Shown here: positions 1 to 12,330 of the stretch, in pieces
How positions within the stretch are numbered: the first letter of the stretch is position 1
Layout: every line of letters begins with the position of its first letter
Assembly (NCBI GenBank): GCA_030562195.1
Contig: CM060201.1
Coordinates: forward strand, 29,804,067 to 29,868,066
Length of the DNA stretch: 64,000 nucleotides
Source of the DNA: Nipponacmea schrenckii
Lineage: Eukaryota; Mollusca; Gastropoda; Lottiidae
Direction of reading: 5' to 3'
The notes under the pieces: generated by a model
The model's database searches: none
Told to the model about the DNA's origin: nothing
What the model saw: only the letters and a program-made list of their open reading frames with translations
Position numbers and translations under genes: made by a program

Positions 1-215
1 TGTTCAAAATCAAAGTATAAATATTCAATATATATATTTGAAATATTTATACTCAAAATCCTAAGTACATTGTATTCTTATATTAATTCATATTAACTAT
101 ACCTGCTTCAAGGAGTAAGCATTACCATTTCAATTAATTTACCTTCATCATATTCATGATAGTCAATATTTGAATGATACGAATGGAGTATTACGTCCTA
201 CTCTAGTTCTTCTAC

Positions 216-470
216 AAGTTCTCTTGTGATCTATTCATGATGGTCAATTTTGACATAAAATGAAACGAATGGAGTTTTACGTCTTACCTCTCTTCTGCAA
301 GTTCTCTTGTGATCTATTCATGATGGTCAATATTTGACATAAAATGAAACGAATGGAGTTTTACGTATTACCTCTCTTCTGCAAGTTCTCTTGTGATCTA
401 TTCATGATGGTCAATATTTGACATAAAATTAAACGAATTGAGTATTACGTCCTACTCTTCTAAAATCAAT
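216..470. repeat. 83-84 bp tandem repeat, 3 copies, containing a SINE tail
   Basis: Three direct copies start at 216, 299 and 383. Each carries 'gatctattcatgatggtc' followed by 'aaacgaatggagttttacg'. The second half matches the antisense tail of the SINE family seen at 9786, 18602 and 61815, so a SINE tail plus flank appears to have been amplified in tandem. The third copy drifts into SINE body ('cgccatgcag' near 492). Confidence 0.85.
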
Positions 471-1424
471 GGACTTTTGAAGATAAGCAACGCCATGCAG
501 TGGACTATGAGTGAATTCAAGACCGTGTCATAAGCCTACTCTTTATTCGTTTTTGAAAGAAAATGATATTTGAAATACAAGTCAATTTTTGGTGCTTTAG
601 TACAATTTTGTATTTGATATTTGAAAAACCAAATTGTGAAAATGCCTACGCAGTTCTCGTGGTTTGTGTCAGAAACATTTTTTTAAGTTGAAGTACCAAA
701 TTGGTTACGTTTTCGTTTTGTTATAGTGTTGACATATTTTTGTACCAATCCGTATGTTACAGATAAAACCTCAAAGAAATAAACGACTGATTGATTAAAC
801 ATGTAGGTGTACTCCCTCGTGGCTTAATTAACCAGTCGGGCGCCTTTCTTCATATTTTTTTTTGTCTGATTACAGGCTTTTATACTTTCTAATTTAAAAA
901 TTTCGCCGTAATTGGATCTTTGCATAAGTTGGTTTATTTCTAAAACTAATAGGACTAGATCGTATGAAGGTGTATCATTACACCTACGACAGACCGTTTT
1001 TAGCACTCATAAATAAAAGTCTTTTTTCAACTTTGAATTTAACATAGTATAATATATGGCGTATTCATTTCATGGCGGCTTGAATTTGTCATGGGAGCAG
1101 CGATGTCTTAGTGAGAAATAAGCTTGCTCGGTCTCGGGTTCAATCCCAAAATAGGTCGAGATACATAACTTTCCAATCCGGTTTGATTTAAGAATGCACG
1201 TCGGTATTATTACGTTGAAGAGACATTTTGTCGTATGGGCTGTACACGTTAAAGACATCTGAAAAAAGGGCTCTAGCCACTACCACAGTCCTGGTAAAGT
1301 TTCTCTCATTGCCCACAGATGATGATACATTTTAACTTTAATACTTCGTGGTAGCTTTAATATTTTACCGTAGCTAAACAAATATTGTGAAAGCTTTTAT
1401 ATTGCTAAAACTTCGAAATGAATT
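471..1424. other. no gene seen
   Basis: The stretch begins with the remnant of a SINE body ('cgccatgcagtg'). After that there are only short spurious reading frames, and no domain, splice-bounded exon or clear repeat was recognised. Confidence 0.5.
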
Positions 1425-1511
1425 ATACTCCATGATAGCTTTAGTATTCCATGATGGCTTTAACATTCCATGATAGCTTTAACATTCCATGATAGCTTTG
1501 ATATTGTATGG
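1425..1511. repeat. 19-bp minisatellite, left block
   Basis: Copies of the unit 'tagctttaatattccatga' and its 'aca' variant form this block. It is the same array as at 3791-4800; the 1512-3790 interval is a retrotransposon pair inserted into it. Confidence 0.85.
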
Positions 1512-2175
1512 TAATAATAATAATAATAATAAATAGAATTTCTAAAGCGCTGTAACACCACACAAAAAGTATGTTCGAAGCGCTCTCATAGATTGTCCCA
1601 TCGTTGATTAGGTTAATCATAGCGAGTGAATGGAAATGTTTTGAGCTTTGATTTGAACACATTTAATGATGGAGAACATTTGATGCCGTCTGGTAAGGAA
1701 TTCCACAGAATAGCAGCAGCATAAGAAAACGACCGGTCCCCAAAAGTTTTCATGTTAAATAATGGCACTTTAAGAAAAGACTGTTGTGAAGATCGAAGAG
1801 ACCGTGATGATTCTCTAATATGAACTAAGTCCCTGAGATAGGATGGAGCTGTATGATTGATGCATTGGTATGTTAAGGATAAAATCTTGAAATCAATGCG
1901 TTCTTGGATTTTTAGCCAATGCAGAGCCTTGAAAACTGGAGTTATGCGTTCTGTTGGTCTGGTCCTGGATATTATACGCACTGCTCTATTTTGGAGTCTC
2001 TGGAGTTTGGTCAAGTTGTCGCATGAAGTCCCAAACAGGAGACTATTACAGTAGTCTAGCCGAGACAGAACTAAGGATCTTGCCAAGGTTGCTGTTGTTT
2101 CTGGAGTTAGCAGGTGCCTTATTGACCCAATGTTTCTAAGGTGAAAACTACACGTTTTGCTCAGGAAATTAACAT
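1512..2175 (-). mobile_element. non-LTR retrotransposon I, 3' portion (CR1/L2-like)
   Basis: On the minus strand this is the C-terminal end of a non-LTR reverse transcriptase (2175 to 1613), then a 3' UTR ending in 'gcgctttagaaattctat' and a (TTA)n tail at about 1512-1535. That tail style is typical of CR1/L2-group elements. The protein shows the hallmarks 'LSRLDYCNSLLFG', 'LQNRAVRII' and 'AAILWNSLP'. It is interrupted at 2175 by element II and continues at 3611-3790. The 5' end is truncated inside the RT domain, where it meets satellite DNA. Confidence 0.88.
1613..2175 (-). pseudogene. reverse transcriptase C-terminus of element I (interrupted)
   Basis: The frame reads through 'LRNIGSIRHLLTPETTATLA' into 'RSLVLSRLDYCNSLLFG' and ends '...TFPFTRYD' with a stop at 1613. 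This is the thumb and C-terminal region that follows the palm of CR1/L2-type RTs. The upstream palm piece ('NSDKTEAIVFGS', 'LGFYLDSNLSCDNHV') lies at 3623-3790, on the far side of element II. The catalytic YxDD region is missing through 5' truncation, so the copy is dead. Confidence 0.85.
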
Positions 2176-3610
2176 TTTTTTTATATAAACAGTATTTATT
2201 TTCACTGGATTGGGCAGCAGGCTACGCCTATATAAACCCTCTCCAGACAAACATATTTTACAGATAAACATATTTACAGACAAAAATATTTACAGACAAA
2301 CATAGAAAATAGAGAATTATTTACATTCAAACATAACATACAGATATATACTCTGGGTGAGAATGGTGAAAGTATTATATCTTGAATCTTCTGCTGATGT
2401 CGAAAAAGTTATGAATTTGTTCGAAAATTTTTCTAGAGGTGTCTATATCATCTGGAATGCCGAAAAGGAGAATATGGATGTTGTGATAGATTATTGGTAA
2501 GAGTAGGATAGATAGGTTCCTGGCATCTGAATGTAAGGGGCATTCTAAGAGAAAATGGTAAGTATCTTCATTTGAATGACCACAACTGCAAGCAGGACTG
2601 TCAGAAATGTGCCTTTTATATTTATGCTCGTTTAAATCGCTACAAGAAAGACGAAGGCGACAGTGAATAATTGGGTTTGTTCTTTTTCCAAAAGAATAGT
2701 ATCTAGGTTCACTTTGATCCTAAGAATTTAGAGCGGAGTTAAAGGAAGATATTGATCGAGAGTTTCTAACTGAAGCATCAAGTTTGTTCCATTCACGAAT
2801 AGCTGATGGGATAAAGGAATTTCCAAATGTATTTGTTCTATATTTATATTCGTCAAATTCAAGTTCATTTCTGAGTTGGTAGTTTGTTTGGGTTTTGGTT
2901 AGATGTTCTTTTAAATACGCAGGGGTCATGTCATTTTTTATCTTATAGATTAGTTTTAGTTTATGGCGCCTTCGTCTTTCCTTCAATGGGACAAAGCAAG
3001 TCTCTTTATATAATAGACTGTGACTGGTCCCCCCTACAGCTCCACAAATAGATCTGAGTGCATCTAGTTGTAACTCTTCAAGGTTATTAGTCAGTTCTGC
3101 TGTGCACCCATCCCAAATTGTGTCACAGTAGTCAAAGTGGGGCAGGATAAATGAATTGTAAATTACGCGGAGAGATGGTCGAGATAGTCTGTATTTAAGA
3201 GATCGTAAGCGGTTTACAAGTCTATTTGTCTTAGTGATGATTCCGAGGATATGCTTATCCCACTTACAATTCATTTGAAAGGTCAGTCCGAGATGCTTGT
3301 GCGAGTCAACTTCTTGTATAGGTGTATTATCTAAACTAAGGGTAGGCAGTGGAGGGTTTCTTTTAGTAGTCAGTGCCAGTGTTTCAGTCTTCTGTGGATT
3401 GAAAGTAACCAGCCATGTCTTTGCCCATTGATTAATGCGTTCAAGATCATCATTTAAGACAGTCGCGCCTACCGTTGGGTCATCAATCTTAAGATATAGA
3501 CTAGTATCGTCAGCAAACAGGCGGATTTTAGACTTAATATTTTTTACTATATCATTTATGTAAATTAAGAATAATAAGGGTCCAAGGACAGAGCCCTGTG
3601 GGACACCAGC
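2176..3610 (-). mobile_element. non-LTR retrotransposon II, nested in element I, 5'-truncated
   Basis: The insertion is bounded by near-identical 13-bp target duplications: 2163-2175 'aggaaattaacat' and 3611-3623 'aggaatttaacat', with one mismatch. On the minus strand it starts inside an RT domain and runs to a 3' UTR with an AATAAA-like signal near 2198 and an A-rich end next to 2176. The short A tail, 5' truncation and target duplication are the signature of target-primed reverse transcription. Confidence 0.9.
2375..3610 (-). pseudogene. reverse transcriptase of element II (5'-truncated, one premature stop)
   Basis: Reading down from 3610 the frame shows 'VPQGSVLGPLLFLIYINDI' (RT motif 4), 'RLFADDTSLYLKI' (the YxDD catalytic box in its F-A-D-D form) and 'DSHKHLGLTF', then a thumb region. 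After an in-frame TAG at 2720-2722 the same frame continues to a TAA at 2375, encoding 'CSCGHSNEDTYHFLLECP'. This Cys/His motif is typical of the C-terminus of several Jockey/I/CR1-group elements. Everything N-terminal to motif 4 (endonuclease, fingers) is missing. The single stop and otherwise open frame suggest a fairly young copy. Confidence 0.88.
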
Positions 3611-3790
3611 AGGAATTTAACATGATTGTCACAAGAAAGATTTGAGTCAAGGTAAAATCCAAGATTTCTCACACTATCATTTAAATGTATCGTGGATGAA
3701 TCGACTTGAAGAGTGGAAAAGTTGCACTTCTTAAGTCGTTTATTTGAACCAAATACTATTGCTTCAGTCTTGTCACTGTTTAGCTTTAAC
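3611..3790 (-). mobile_element. non-LTR retrotransposon I, upstream portion
   Basis: This is the minus-strand RT piece 'LNSDKTEAIVFGSNKRLKKC' ... 'DSVRNLGFYLDSNLSC'. It precedes, in the same element, the sequence that resumes at 2175. Its 5' edge fuses to the satellite unit 'ttccatgatagc' at about 3790. Confidence 0.82.
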
Positions 3791-4800
3791 ATTCCATGAT
3801 AGCTTAAACATTCCACAATGGCTTGCATATTCTATGATAGCTTTAATATTTCATGAAAGCTTTAACATTCTATGATAGCTTAAATATATTCTATGATAGC
3901 TTAAATATATTCTATGATAGCTTTAACATTCCATAATAGCTTTAATATTCTATGATAGCTTTAACATTCCATGATAGCTTTAACATTCCACAATAGCTTT
4001 TATATTCTATGATAGCTTTAATATTCCATTATAGCTTTAACATTCTATGATAGCTTTAATATTCTGTGATAGCTTTAACATTCCATAATAGTTTTAATTT
4101 TCTATGGTAGCTTTAATATTCCATGAGAGCTTTCATATTCCATGACAGCTTTAATATTCCACGATAGCTTTAACATTCCATGATAGCTTTAATATTCCAT
4201 GAGAGTTTTGATATTCCATGAGAGCTCTGATATTCCATGATAGCTTTAATATTCCATGATTGCTTTGATATTCCTTGATAGCCTTTATTTTCCATGATAG
4301 CTTTAATATTCTATGATAGCTTTTATATTCCACGATAGCTTTGATATTCTATGATAGTTTTAATATTCCATGATAGCTTTAATATTCCATGATAGCTTTA
4401 ATATTCCATGATAGCTTTAATATTCCATGATAGCTGTAATATCCCATGAGAGCTTTAATATTCCACGAGAGCTTTAATATTCCATTATAGATTAAATAGT
4501 TTGTGGTAGCTTTCACAAGTTTTATTAGCTTTAAAATATTGTGGTAGCCTTGATATTTCTGATTTCGCCCTCACGTTAATATTCCGTTGTAGCTTTAATT
4601 TTCCAGAGTAGCTTCAAGTTTTGAGCATAGTTTTTAAGAAGCTTTCACATTTAATTGTACCCATTTTGATAGCTTTAAAATTGCTTATTTCGCGATAGTT
4701 TTAATAATCAATCATAGCTTATATTCCATGATAACTTTGATATTCTATGATAGCTTTGTTATTCCATGAACGCTTAATATCGCATGATAGCTTTAATGTT
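3791..4800. repeat. 19-bp minisatellite, main block
   Basis: About 50 degenerate units of 'tagctttaatattccatga', alternating with an 'aacattctatga' form, decay after about 4480. Minus-strand frames such as 4151-4333 are open only because of the repeat. Confidence 0.92.
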
Positions 4801-6179
4801 CATTTCTATAGGCCTATTATATTTTGTATGGTAAATTTAATATATAAATGTAAGCTCACAAATTTAGTATTGCATCAGAATCTGGACATCTTAAAACAGT
4901 TTTAACAAATGAAAAAGGTGTCTTATCCATCAATTTACACTTATTGCTGTGATAGGGTGAAAATTACACAAACTAAGACATTTCTCATATATATTGCTTA
5001 TTGATATAGGTTTCTATTTCCATCCTTAAATAAATGTAGTTATTACTATTTATACCAGGAAAAGAAGCTGGGGTTATTGATTTTATATTTTCAGAATCAG
5101 AAGGAATGATATTGAGTAAATTACACCTTATCATAATGATACCAGTTTTAATTACCAGAATGAAAATATTCAACCTTCCGCCATATACTTATTTTCTAGG
5201 GTGTCTAAGTTTCATTAAAATCTGTCAAGAATTGTACGTAATATAAATAAAAACTCATTAAACATCTTTCGGTATTTTCACGATTTGCAATAGGGTTCAC
5301 CCTTAATAATATTTCATATTATTGCCATGTTTGTATATCATAGAATATTAAAGCTATAGTGGGATATTAATCCCAAGAGGTAGTATATCTATAAACACAA
5401 TGATCTAGAAAGCTTAGCTAAAAATATCAAAATAAAATCTTGAAACTCTATTTATTGAGAATATAGAAAGAAATATATCAGAAATCGCATAGCTAGTGTT
5501 TTTCAGAATGATCTGCATTTATTAATGCTTTGAAGACATGCATTGAAAACGATGAAAATAATTGCTTGATATTTTTTACCAGTTCGTATAATGAGATAAA
5601 TAATATTTTTATAATTTTTCTTACAATTACTGTACCAATGAAGTAGTTCTTGGTATGTTACGTTGTGTCATTTTACATGGTCTGGATAAAATTTCTCGTG
5701 ACTAAATTTCCAATAACAAATTTACTTACATTGGAAACAAACTCTGGCATATAATGGCTTTATATTGTGTTATGATGAAAATCTGTACATGTGTTTATTA
5801 CGAAACTATTATGAAACATTCCTTTCTCAGTGATTGAAAGAACGCATGATAAATTGTACTTGACACAATTCTTCAACAATAAACAAATTTGGCATTTGGA
5901 ACGAGCTTTTAATTATATTTTTAAACATCCAATTTATAAACTTAGACATAACCTGTACCTTTTTCGGTTTAAGCCTGAGGTATTTTATACTTAAAAGAAA
6001 CGGATGCATTAGACTAAACGAATATATATCTTAAAGGGATTATTCAACTAATTCATGATTTTATCTACCCTATCGGTTTCATCCTTTTTATCAATTTGTA
6101 TGTATTTATAGTACATCGTATCACTCTGAATCACTTTTAACGTCTGTTAAGGAAACGTTACTTATATGACTATGAAAAT
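4801..6179. other. no gene seen
   Basis: AT-rich single-copy-looking DNA. Reading frames of about 60 aa (4985-5173, 5827-6009) show no domain or splice context. Confidence 0.5.
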
Positions 6180-6870
6180 TACCATATAACAAAATAACTC
6201 ATTTTCCATATGACAATTTTCCCTGTGACCAAACTTTCTGTTTCCTCTATATACCTCAACTCTTACCAATTTTTTTATGTTATCAATTTTTTACTCTGAT
6301 ATTATCACTACAGTGACCAATTTTCCCTGTGATAAATTTTCTGTGTCCAAATTACTGTGACCAATCTTCCATCATTTGTACTTCTACCAAATTACTATGA
6401 GTAAATTTTTCCTGTGACCAAAATACTGTGGCCAATTTTCTCTATACACCAATCATTGTGGCCAGTTCTTCAATGTTACCAATTTTTCTTTTGACTAAAT
6501 TACTGTGACCGATTCTCCTTGTGACCAATTTTCTGTACACCTCAAACATTGTGTTCAATTTTTCATTTGACCAAATAACTGAAACTAAATTTCCCTATAA
6601 ACAAATTACTGTGACCAATTTTCCCTCTAACAAAATTACCGAAACTAAATTTCCCTGTGACCGAATTACTGTGACCAATTTTCTCTCTGACCAAATTACA
6701 GAAACCAAATTTCCCTCTGACCACATTACCGAAACCAATGTTCCCCCTGACCAAATTATTGTGATCAAATTAAACTATGCTGTGACCAATTTTCTGTATA
6801 CCCCAATAACTGCGGTCAATTTTCTATGTAAACAATTATCTCTGTAATCAATTTTTCATGTAACCAATTT
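6180..6870. repeat. 'GTGACCA' minisatellite, about 16/31 bp unit
   Basis: Degenerate copies of 'ctgtgaccaattttccc' and 'tgaccaaattactg' fill this interval. The open frames 6521-6847 (+) and 6563-6754 (-) are translations of the repeat. Confidence 0.88.
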
Positions 6871-7451
6871 TCCATGTAAACCCAAATGACAGCATGTATG
6901 CTTATAAGAAATACTTAACAGTGCCTTTGTATCCTGACACGTATGTATGATCAATGGCGCTGGATTAGCACCGAAATGTTTAACAGGTGTGCTAATGATA
7001 AAGGCACATTGTTCATTCTTTAAATTAGACATACATGTTTACTATTGAGTAAAAGAGCCCGAGGGTGAATCCTTTCATAGAATACAGAGAAAATACAAAC
7101 ATTTCTCTTAGGTTGAGGGTTACACTTTATATTGCATGCTCATATCATTCATACGTCACCCCTGCAGAAAGAATCTTATGTAAGACTTTCATTAAAGTAA
7201 CACTATACAAGAATTGGAATTTACACATTTGTAAAATATTGTCTCTTCTGAATTCTTCATTTGATTTCATGTTTTCTTGAAATAATTCAATGTTGTTTTT
7301 GTTAAGAGAGTCAGCTTAACGAGCCAATTCGAGAACTATTGGAAACTAATTCGTCTGGTGCATGGAGCAACAAAAAAACTGAAATGGGGTGCATGGTGCA
7401 AACAGAAGCCTAATTCTTGAGAGGTTTTCTAGTTTATTTTATGTTCATCCG
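6871..7451. other. no gene seen
   Basis: The frame at 7065-7280 has no recognisable domain. No clear repeat was found. Confidence 0.45.
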
Positions 7452-7664
7452 GGACACTGGTAGCTCCAATTCGCACCATTCTAATTTTCAATCGGAAGTC
7501 TGTGCTTCCTGGAATTTCAGCAAGTATTTAATGACGGCACTAATCTCGGATGTCTAATGTGATGACGTCATCTAACATTTGGTTTTATATTGGTCGAATT
7601 GCAGGAAACACAGACGTCCGATTGAAAATATTGGAATGGTGTAAATGAGTTCTATCTGTGTCCT
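7452..7664. mobile_element. MITE family B, copy 1 (about 213 bp, long TIRs)
   Basis: The left arm 'gcaccattctaattttcaat' and 'cggaagtctgtgcttcctg' is mirrored by the right arm 'cacagacgtccgattgaaa' and 'ttggaatggtgtaaat'. The outer ends are 'ggacact' and 'gtgtcct'. The centre contains 'gatgacgtcatc'. No coding capacity. Related copies are at 14941 and 42386. Confidence 0.8.
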
Positions 7665-8309
7665 CGATTTTTTTTTATGATAAACCTCTTTACAATCCCT
7701 TCAAGGTGTCACCAATATGCTGTGTAGAATTTGGTAGCCGAAGCTGTAAAAGCTCATCTTATTAGAACGCCTACACAATGACCTCTTACGAATTAATTCT
7801 TTTCTTGGAATGGTCCAGGATATTGGACTAGCTATTTTCATTTGTCGGCATAATGAGATTGCAGCATGTCTAGTATTACATTTACTCTCTGTAAAGCTAT
7901 ACAAATGTTCCAAGAAGCCAGGGAAAATTGCGTAGGCAATGAAACAAGTTTTAAAATGCAGTGGTCTATTTCAGTCGATGAGAATTTGTTCAATTTATGA
8001 TCAAAGCTTTTAGAAGAATTTTTTTCATCAGAAAATGGAAATATAACGAAAATAAGAGGATAAAATTATACCTCGTTACCTTTTATATCAATGGAAACTT
8101 GCGTTTCAAACTTAAAGGCATGGTTCGAAGATTGTTTTTGGTCTTGAATATTACATTATATAGTATTAGAACTGCTAACACATTGAAATCCCTTCCAATA
8201 TACCTCGCTCCATTTCTTTAATTTATGTCATGTCTATATTGCAGAGTGTCAAGAAAAGATGAAATGCCATTTTTATAATGATAATTATGAACACAAAATA
8301 ATTTGAAGG
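7665..8309. other. no gene seen
   Basis: Two frames of about 70 aa (7701-7913 minus, 7997-8221 plus) show no domain. Confidence 0.45.
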
Positions 8310-8425
8310 CTCTAATTTGGACGCTGAGCGTTGAGTACTAATACAGATTTGCTTAGCTAAACTCCCGTTTCTGAGACTAAGGTATGATTAATCAAACAGA
8401 TGGTGATTCTTTTCCTATATATTGG
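8310..8425. repeat. dispersed repeat family C, copy 1
   Basis: Contains 'gcttagctaaactcccgttt' and 'ctgagactaaggtatgatt', shared with 14310, 28690 and 56915. Better copies end 'ctgtccctttaa'. Confidence 0.6.
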
Positions 8426-9785
8426 CATAAAGTATCATAAGTATTATTTGTTCAATTTAAGCCAAATTTTGACATATTAACGTGTTCTCAAAAGAAGCGT
8501 TCATTAAACGCGAAGATGTTCAATATCAACACAACTTGTCTAAATTACGATACTCTGTGTTCTAAACTAAACGCATTGAAGAACTGGACGCGTTTCAAAT
8601 TGGTGTTCACCGAGGGGGGAGGGGGGGGAATTTTGGGGGGCTGAGTGTTGGCTTCATTTTGTTTTTGATACTTAACTGGTGTTTCAGACTTTAAAGCACA
8701 TGTACAAAATTGCATACATAGATATATATCAGTTAGTTGAAAGCGGACTTGTCATTGACGACCTCTTACATATTAATACTGTGTCTGTTATTTTATTGAA
8801 GTTGTAATTTGTTATTGATTAAGACACAAATTAGGTGACCTGCCCTGAAATATGTTGATCTTAACACACCCAGCAAACGGTATAGCCCTATAGCATACAT
8901 GTTCCTTTTACCCATACGAGAATATATATCAAGATATTATTAAAATTTGAAAGACAAAACAAGTCACCTTCAAATTCGAGAACAGTAAGTTCAACTAGTG
9001 CATGTGTCTGGTTGCAACCCGTTTTTATGTTTTGATGATGTACCCCTTTTTTTGACAAAATCGACTCTAAATTGTAGGGTTTTCAATGAAGAGGGAATTA
9101 AAGTAAACTTGTCCTTTCAATTTCAATTTAGGTAGCTTAGCTGTTTTATTTTGCTGGCGTGATTTTCTCAGAAATGATAAATCAGAGACAGTAGCCAGTA
9201 CTTTTCCATATAATTCAGAGTGGACATTCAGCTAAAGGCAGGTGCAAAAGCCTAAAGTGATGGTAATATTGTAGTCTATTACCCATTCGATCTTCTCCAT
9301 CAAGTCTTTAACAGTTGTGGCGTTCCTAAAGGGGCGCCTATATAACTAATGTGTGCTGGAAACCATACCGCCTTAAAGGTGGGGACGCAAGGGGACGGAT
9401 TGTCCCATCCGCACGACTCAGTGCAAACAAATGGAAGGTAGAAGCTATAAAACGCTACCTTGTACAGAACTCAGATAAGCAAGCGGGCAAGTGTCTCACT
9501 CACTTAGAAACCATTGCTTCAAAGAAACGTTTACATTGGTATATGCTGCAAAAAGTCTTGGGAAGTAACTTCGTATGTGTTCTTTGCTATAATAAGTTTT
9601 TTTCTCTCTAGTAATTCTAAGAATGAAGAAGAATCGGCAGCTCTCTAATACTTATTTTATCAAAGATTGACAAAGATAAAATAGGGAATATACTGGACTC
9701 GCAGTATTTTTATTGTTTCGAAGAGTTAATATTTTGTCCTTGTGAGTTTGCCTAGTGCTTCTATAACGATGTGCAACGATACTAA
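8426..9785. other. no gene seen; G-run at 8614-8641
   Basis: The frame at 9351-9611 partly overlaps SINE-like sequence ('tgtcccatccgcacgac', near 9400). A run of guanines at about 8614-8641 could form a quadruplex. Nothing else was recognised. Confidence 0.45.
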
Positions 9786-10118
9786 AAAAATGAAACGAAT
9801 GGAGTGTTAAGTACTCTCCGGCACTTAATGTGGTTATGGGGGCGGGTAACACCATGCAGTGTGCAAATAGGAAATTTCGCTAGGAGCGTCATTAGCCTAA
9901 CCTTTTTGCGATTTGCATCTGTCGCAGAATCTTTAACGTGCAAAGCCTGTAGCATACGGGGCCTCGGTATCGTCCCACCCGAACGACTTAAAACTCTTTC
10001 AATGTCAGTACCTACGACCTACATCGCCGACAAAGAGAACCGGGTTGATAAATTCAAAAGTTGATCTCGTATTGCCGGGATTGAACCGTGGACCTTCAGG
10101 TTATCGAGCTTACCATCA
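9786..10118 (-). mobile_element. tRNA-derived SINE family S1, long copy
   Basis: Read on the minus strand, it starts with a degenerate tRNA-like head ('ggttcaatcccggcaata', B-box-like, near 10083-10066). A conserved body follows ('ctacaggctttgcacgtt', 'ctgcatggtgttacccg'), then a tail 'cactccattcgtttcattt'. The same body recurs at 18602, 19430, 36300, 40403, 60677 and 61815. Confidence 0.75.
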
Positions 10119-11063
10119 ACCCTTACGTACCGATACAAAGCTTTACTCTAGATTATACAATTGTCAATTTCTTAAAATCTTTCGTGGTTATTGGTGTACC
10201 TCATTGGGTAAAATTTTAAACTCTTGGTCTCGTTGCTGTTATAAACCAATATATTTCATTACACAGAGAGTTCTAGCCAGTTGAAAATAAGTTTAATATG
10301 CTTAACCACGCCCCTATTTTAATTTACATAACCCTATTTCTCTATAAATTCGATTTGAAATATGTAGGTGTATATTGTTAAAGTTGGTGCTTCATTCTGA
10401 TGCTATTTTAGGTAAGTTTGATTTTTAATTCCTTAAGCCTGTTATTTTTCATTTTTAGTTCAAAATCATAACTGGAGAGGAACTCCAGATATATTACAAT
10501 GTTGCAATTTTATAAGAAAAATTTCTTGTTCGACAAGGATTTAAAGGGGATGAATTGTAATTATAAGACAAAACTTCACCAGCAACATAGTTTTTTTTTA
10601 CAATTAGTTATTAGTTATTATTGCAGTATAATACTGGTGACAATTAAGTCTTCGGGATATTTTACAAATGCGGAAAACGTGCTCGGGTCAGAAAGACTAA
10701 AAAATCTAAACTAAATTTCTGCCAAAGTTCGTTCACAACTTCAGGATCAAAATATTTTACTTCAGAAACGAAATATTTTAAAAGCGAATTTCTTTGGTCA
10801 AATCTTTTCACGTTTTATCTTTGGTTGAATCTGAAGCCCTAAATAATCTGTAGATGGTTTGGGCCAAATGCCCCAGCAGCCCCAATATAAATCAAGGCAT
10901 TTTCTGGTCCCGAAATTGTGCACGACCTATGGCGGGAATTTAGTTTCGATTTTTTTGTCTATTCTGGCAATATTCTGGAATTCCGAATTTTACACTCACA
11001 AGATGGCTCATTGTCATTTAGTTTTCTGTCACAAGCATTTAAAAACACTATCCAACTAAAATA
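10119..11063. other. no gene seen
   Basis: Three frames of 66-79 aa lack domains or flanking splice signals. No repeat was recognised. Confidence 0.45.
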
Positions 11064-11355
11064 TTAAAGGGATAATAGTTCTTAGAATGGCCAGTAAGAG
11101 CTCTATTCATCAGTAAATATACCTGCTGCCATAAATAAAGTAAAAAAATAAATAAATATAAAAAAACTAAGTAATTATCCATAACGATGCATTTAATTAA
11201 TGAAAACGCTTAATAAATTGATTAAGCGTTTTTCAAAAATAACTTCGTTTTGTGAGTTTTCCAGATTTTAAGGAAATCTGTTAGTTTATGACAACCAGGT
11301 AAGTTCACTGATGAACTAAATTTTATGTTCATGCAAAGACCTATTATCCTTCTAA
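11064..11355 (+). mobile_element. MITE family A, copy 1
   Basis: Begins 'ttaaagggataatag' and carries 'atacctgctgccataaata', the internal palindrome 'cgcttaataaattgattaag' and an end related to 'tattatcccttta'. It belongs to an eight-copy family in this window (11064, 28809, 46000, 48230, 48744, 51740, 53160, 59243). Confidence 0.85.
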
Positions 11356-12330
11356 GGAGACATATGACTACACTATACACCGCCTCGACTTATTATTATT
11401 TCTCAGAAGAATTATTTGCAATATTTTGTACTCTATATTACCAGTGACATCGCCTAATTCTAGTTTCACTTTCAATACATGGGGACATCGTGCAAAATAA
11501 TATTGGGGGAGACTTACAAAAACTGTTCAAATGACGGAAAAGAAGGCACATTTTTGAAAGATTTTGACGAATGTACCTTAGTGTCCGAAAAATAAAACAA
11601 AAAAAAAATTGATATGAGTTACTGCCTTGAAATGTATTATTATCTTTCACTTTGTAGTTTGTAAACTCTCAATAGTAGACACAATTCTTGACGGATTTTG
11701 TTAAATCGTGGTGAAATTGTTTATTATCGACCAAATATTTAATATGAGTTATTGCCCTTTTTTCGAAATAAGTTAAATTTTTGGCTGATCAACATTGCAG
11801 AAACTAGAATGTGATTGTGAGATTTAAACTAGACTTAGTGAAAGCGTTCATACTGAGCTGAGAAGAAACATAAATGTCCAAAAACAAAAATCCAAAAGAA
11901 ATACAATGATTATTGGGAACATTGTAAGTTTCCAACTATAACAGTCCCGGGCATCCAACATTTTCCGGGCTGACGGATCTTGTAGATAGGACGCCATTTT
12001 TATGAATTTAAAGCCCGCCAATTAAATGACATTTGCAGATATATCTGAAACAAACATTCTCTTCTGAAATATAGTTCTGAATCGGAAAACTGTTCTATAC
12101 ATATTTTCATTTTAACGATTTTGAAGAGGTGGGTGGGGGGGGGGAAGTTTAATTTGATTTGTAGCAGTATCACATACATCACAAAGTCCATTTATCAATA
12201 CAAATCAGGGAGTATAGAAAGACAAGAGACGTCACTTCGTCAAATCACCATAGCCAATGTTTTGTCATCAAGAACTGTAGCGCAATCTAGTGCTCGGAGG
12301 TTCGTGTAGGGTGACGCGACTTTATCTTTT
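11356..12330. other. no gene seen
   Basis: Frames 11438-11650 and 12000-12191 (minus) are not recognisable. A short G-run lies near 12129. Confidence 0.45.

Noticed and set aside
6521..6847. A 108-codon repetitive open frame
   Set aside because: It is a translation of the GTGACCA minisatellite.
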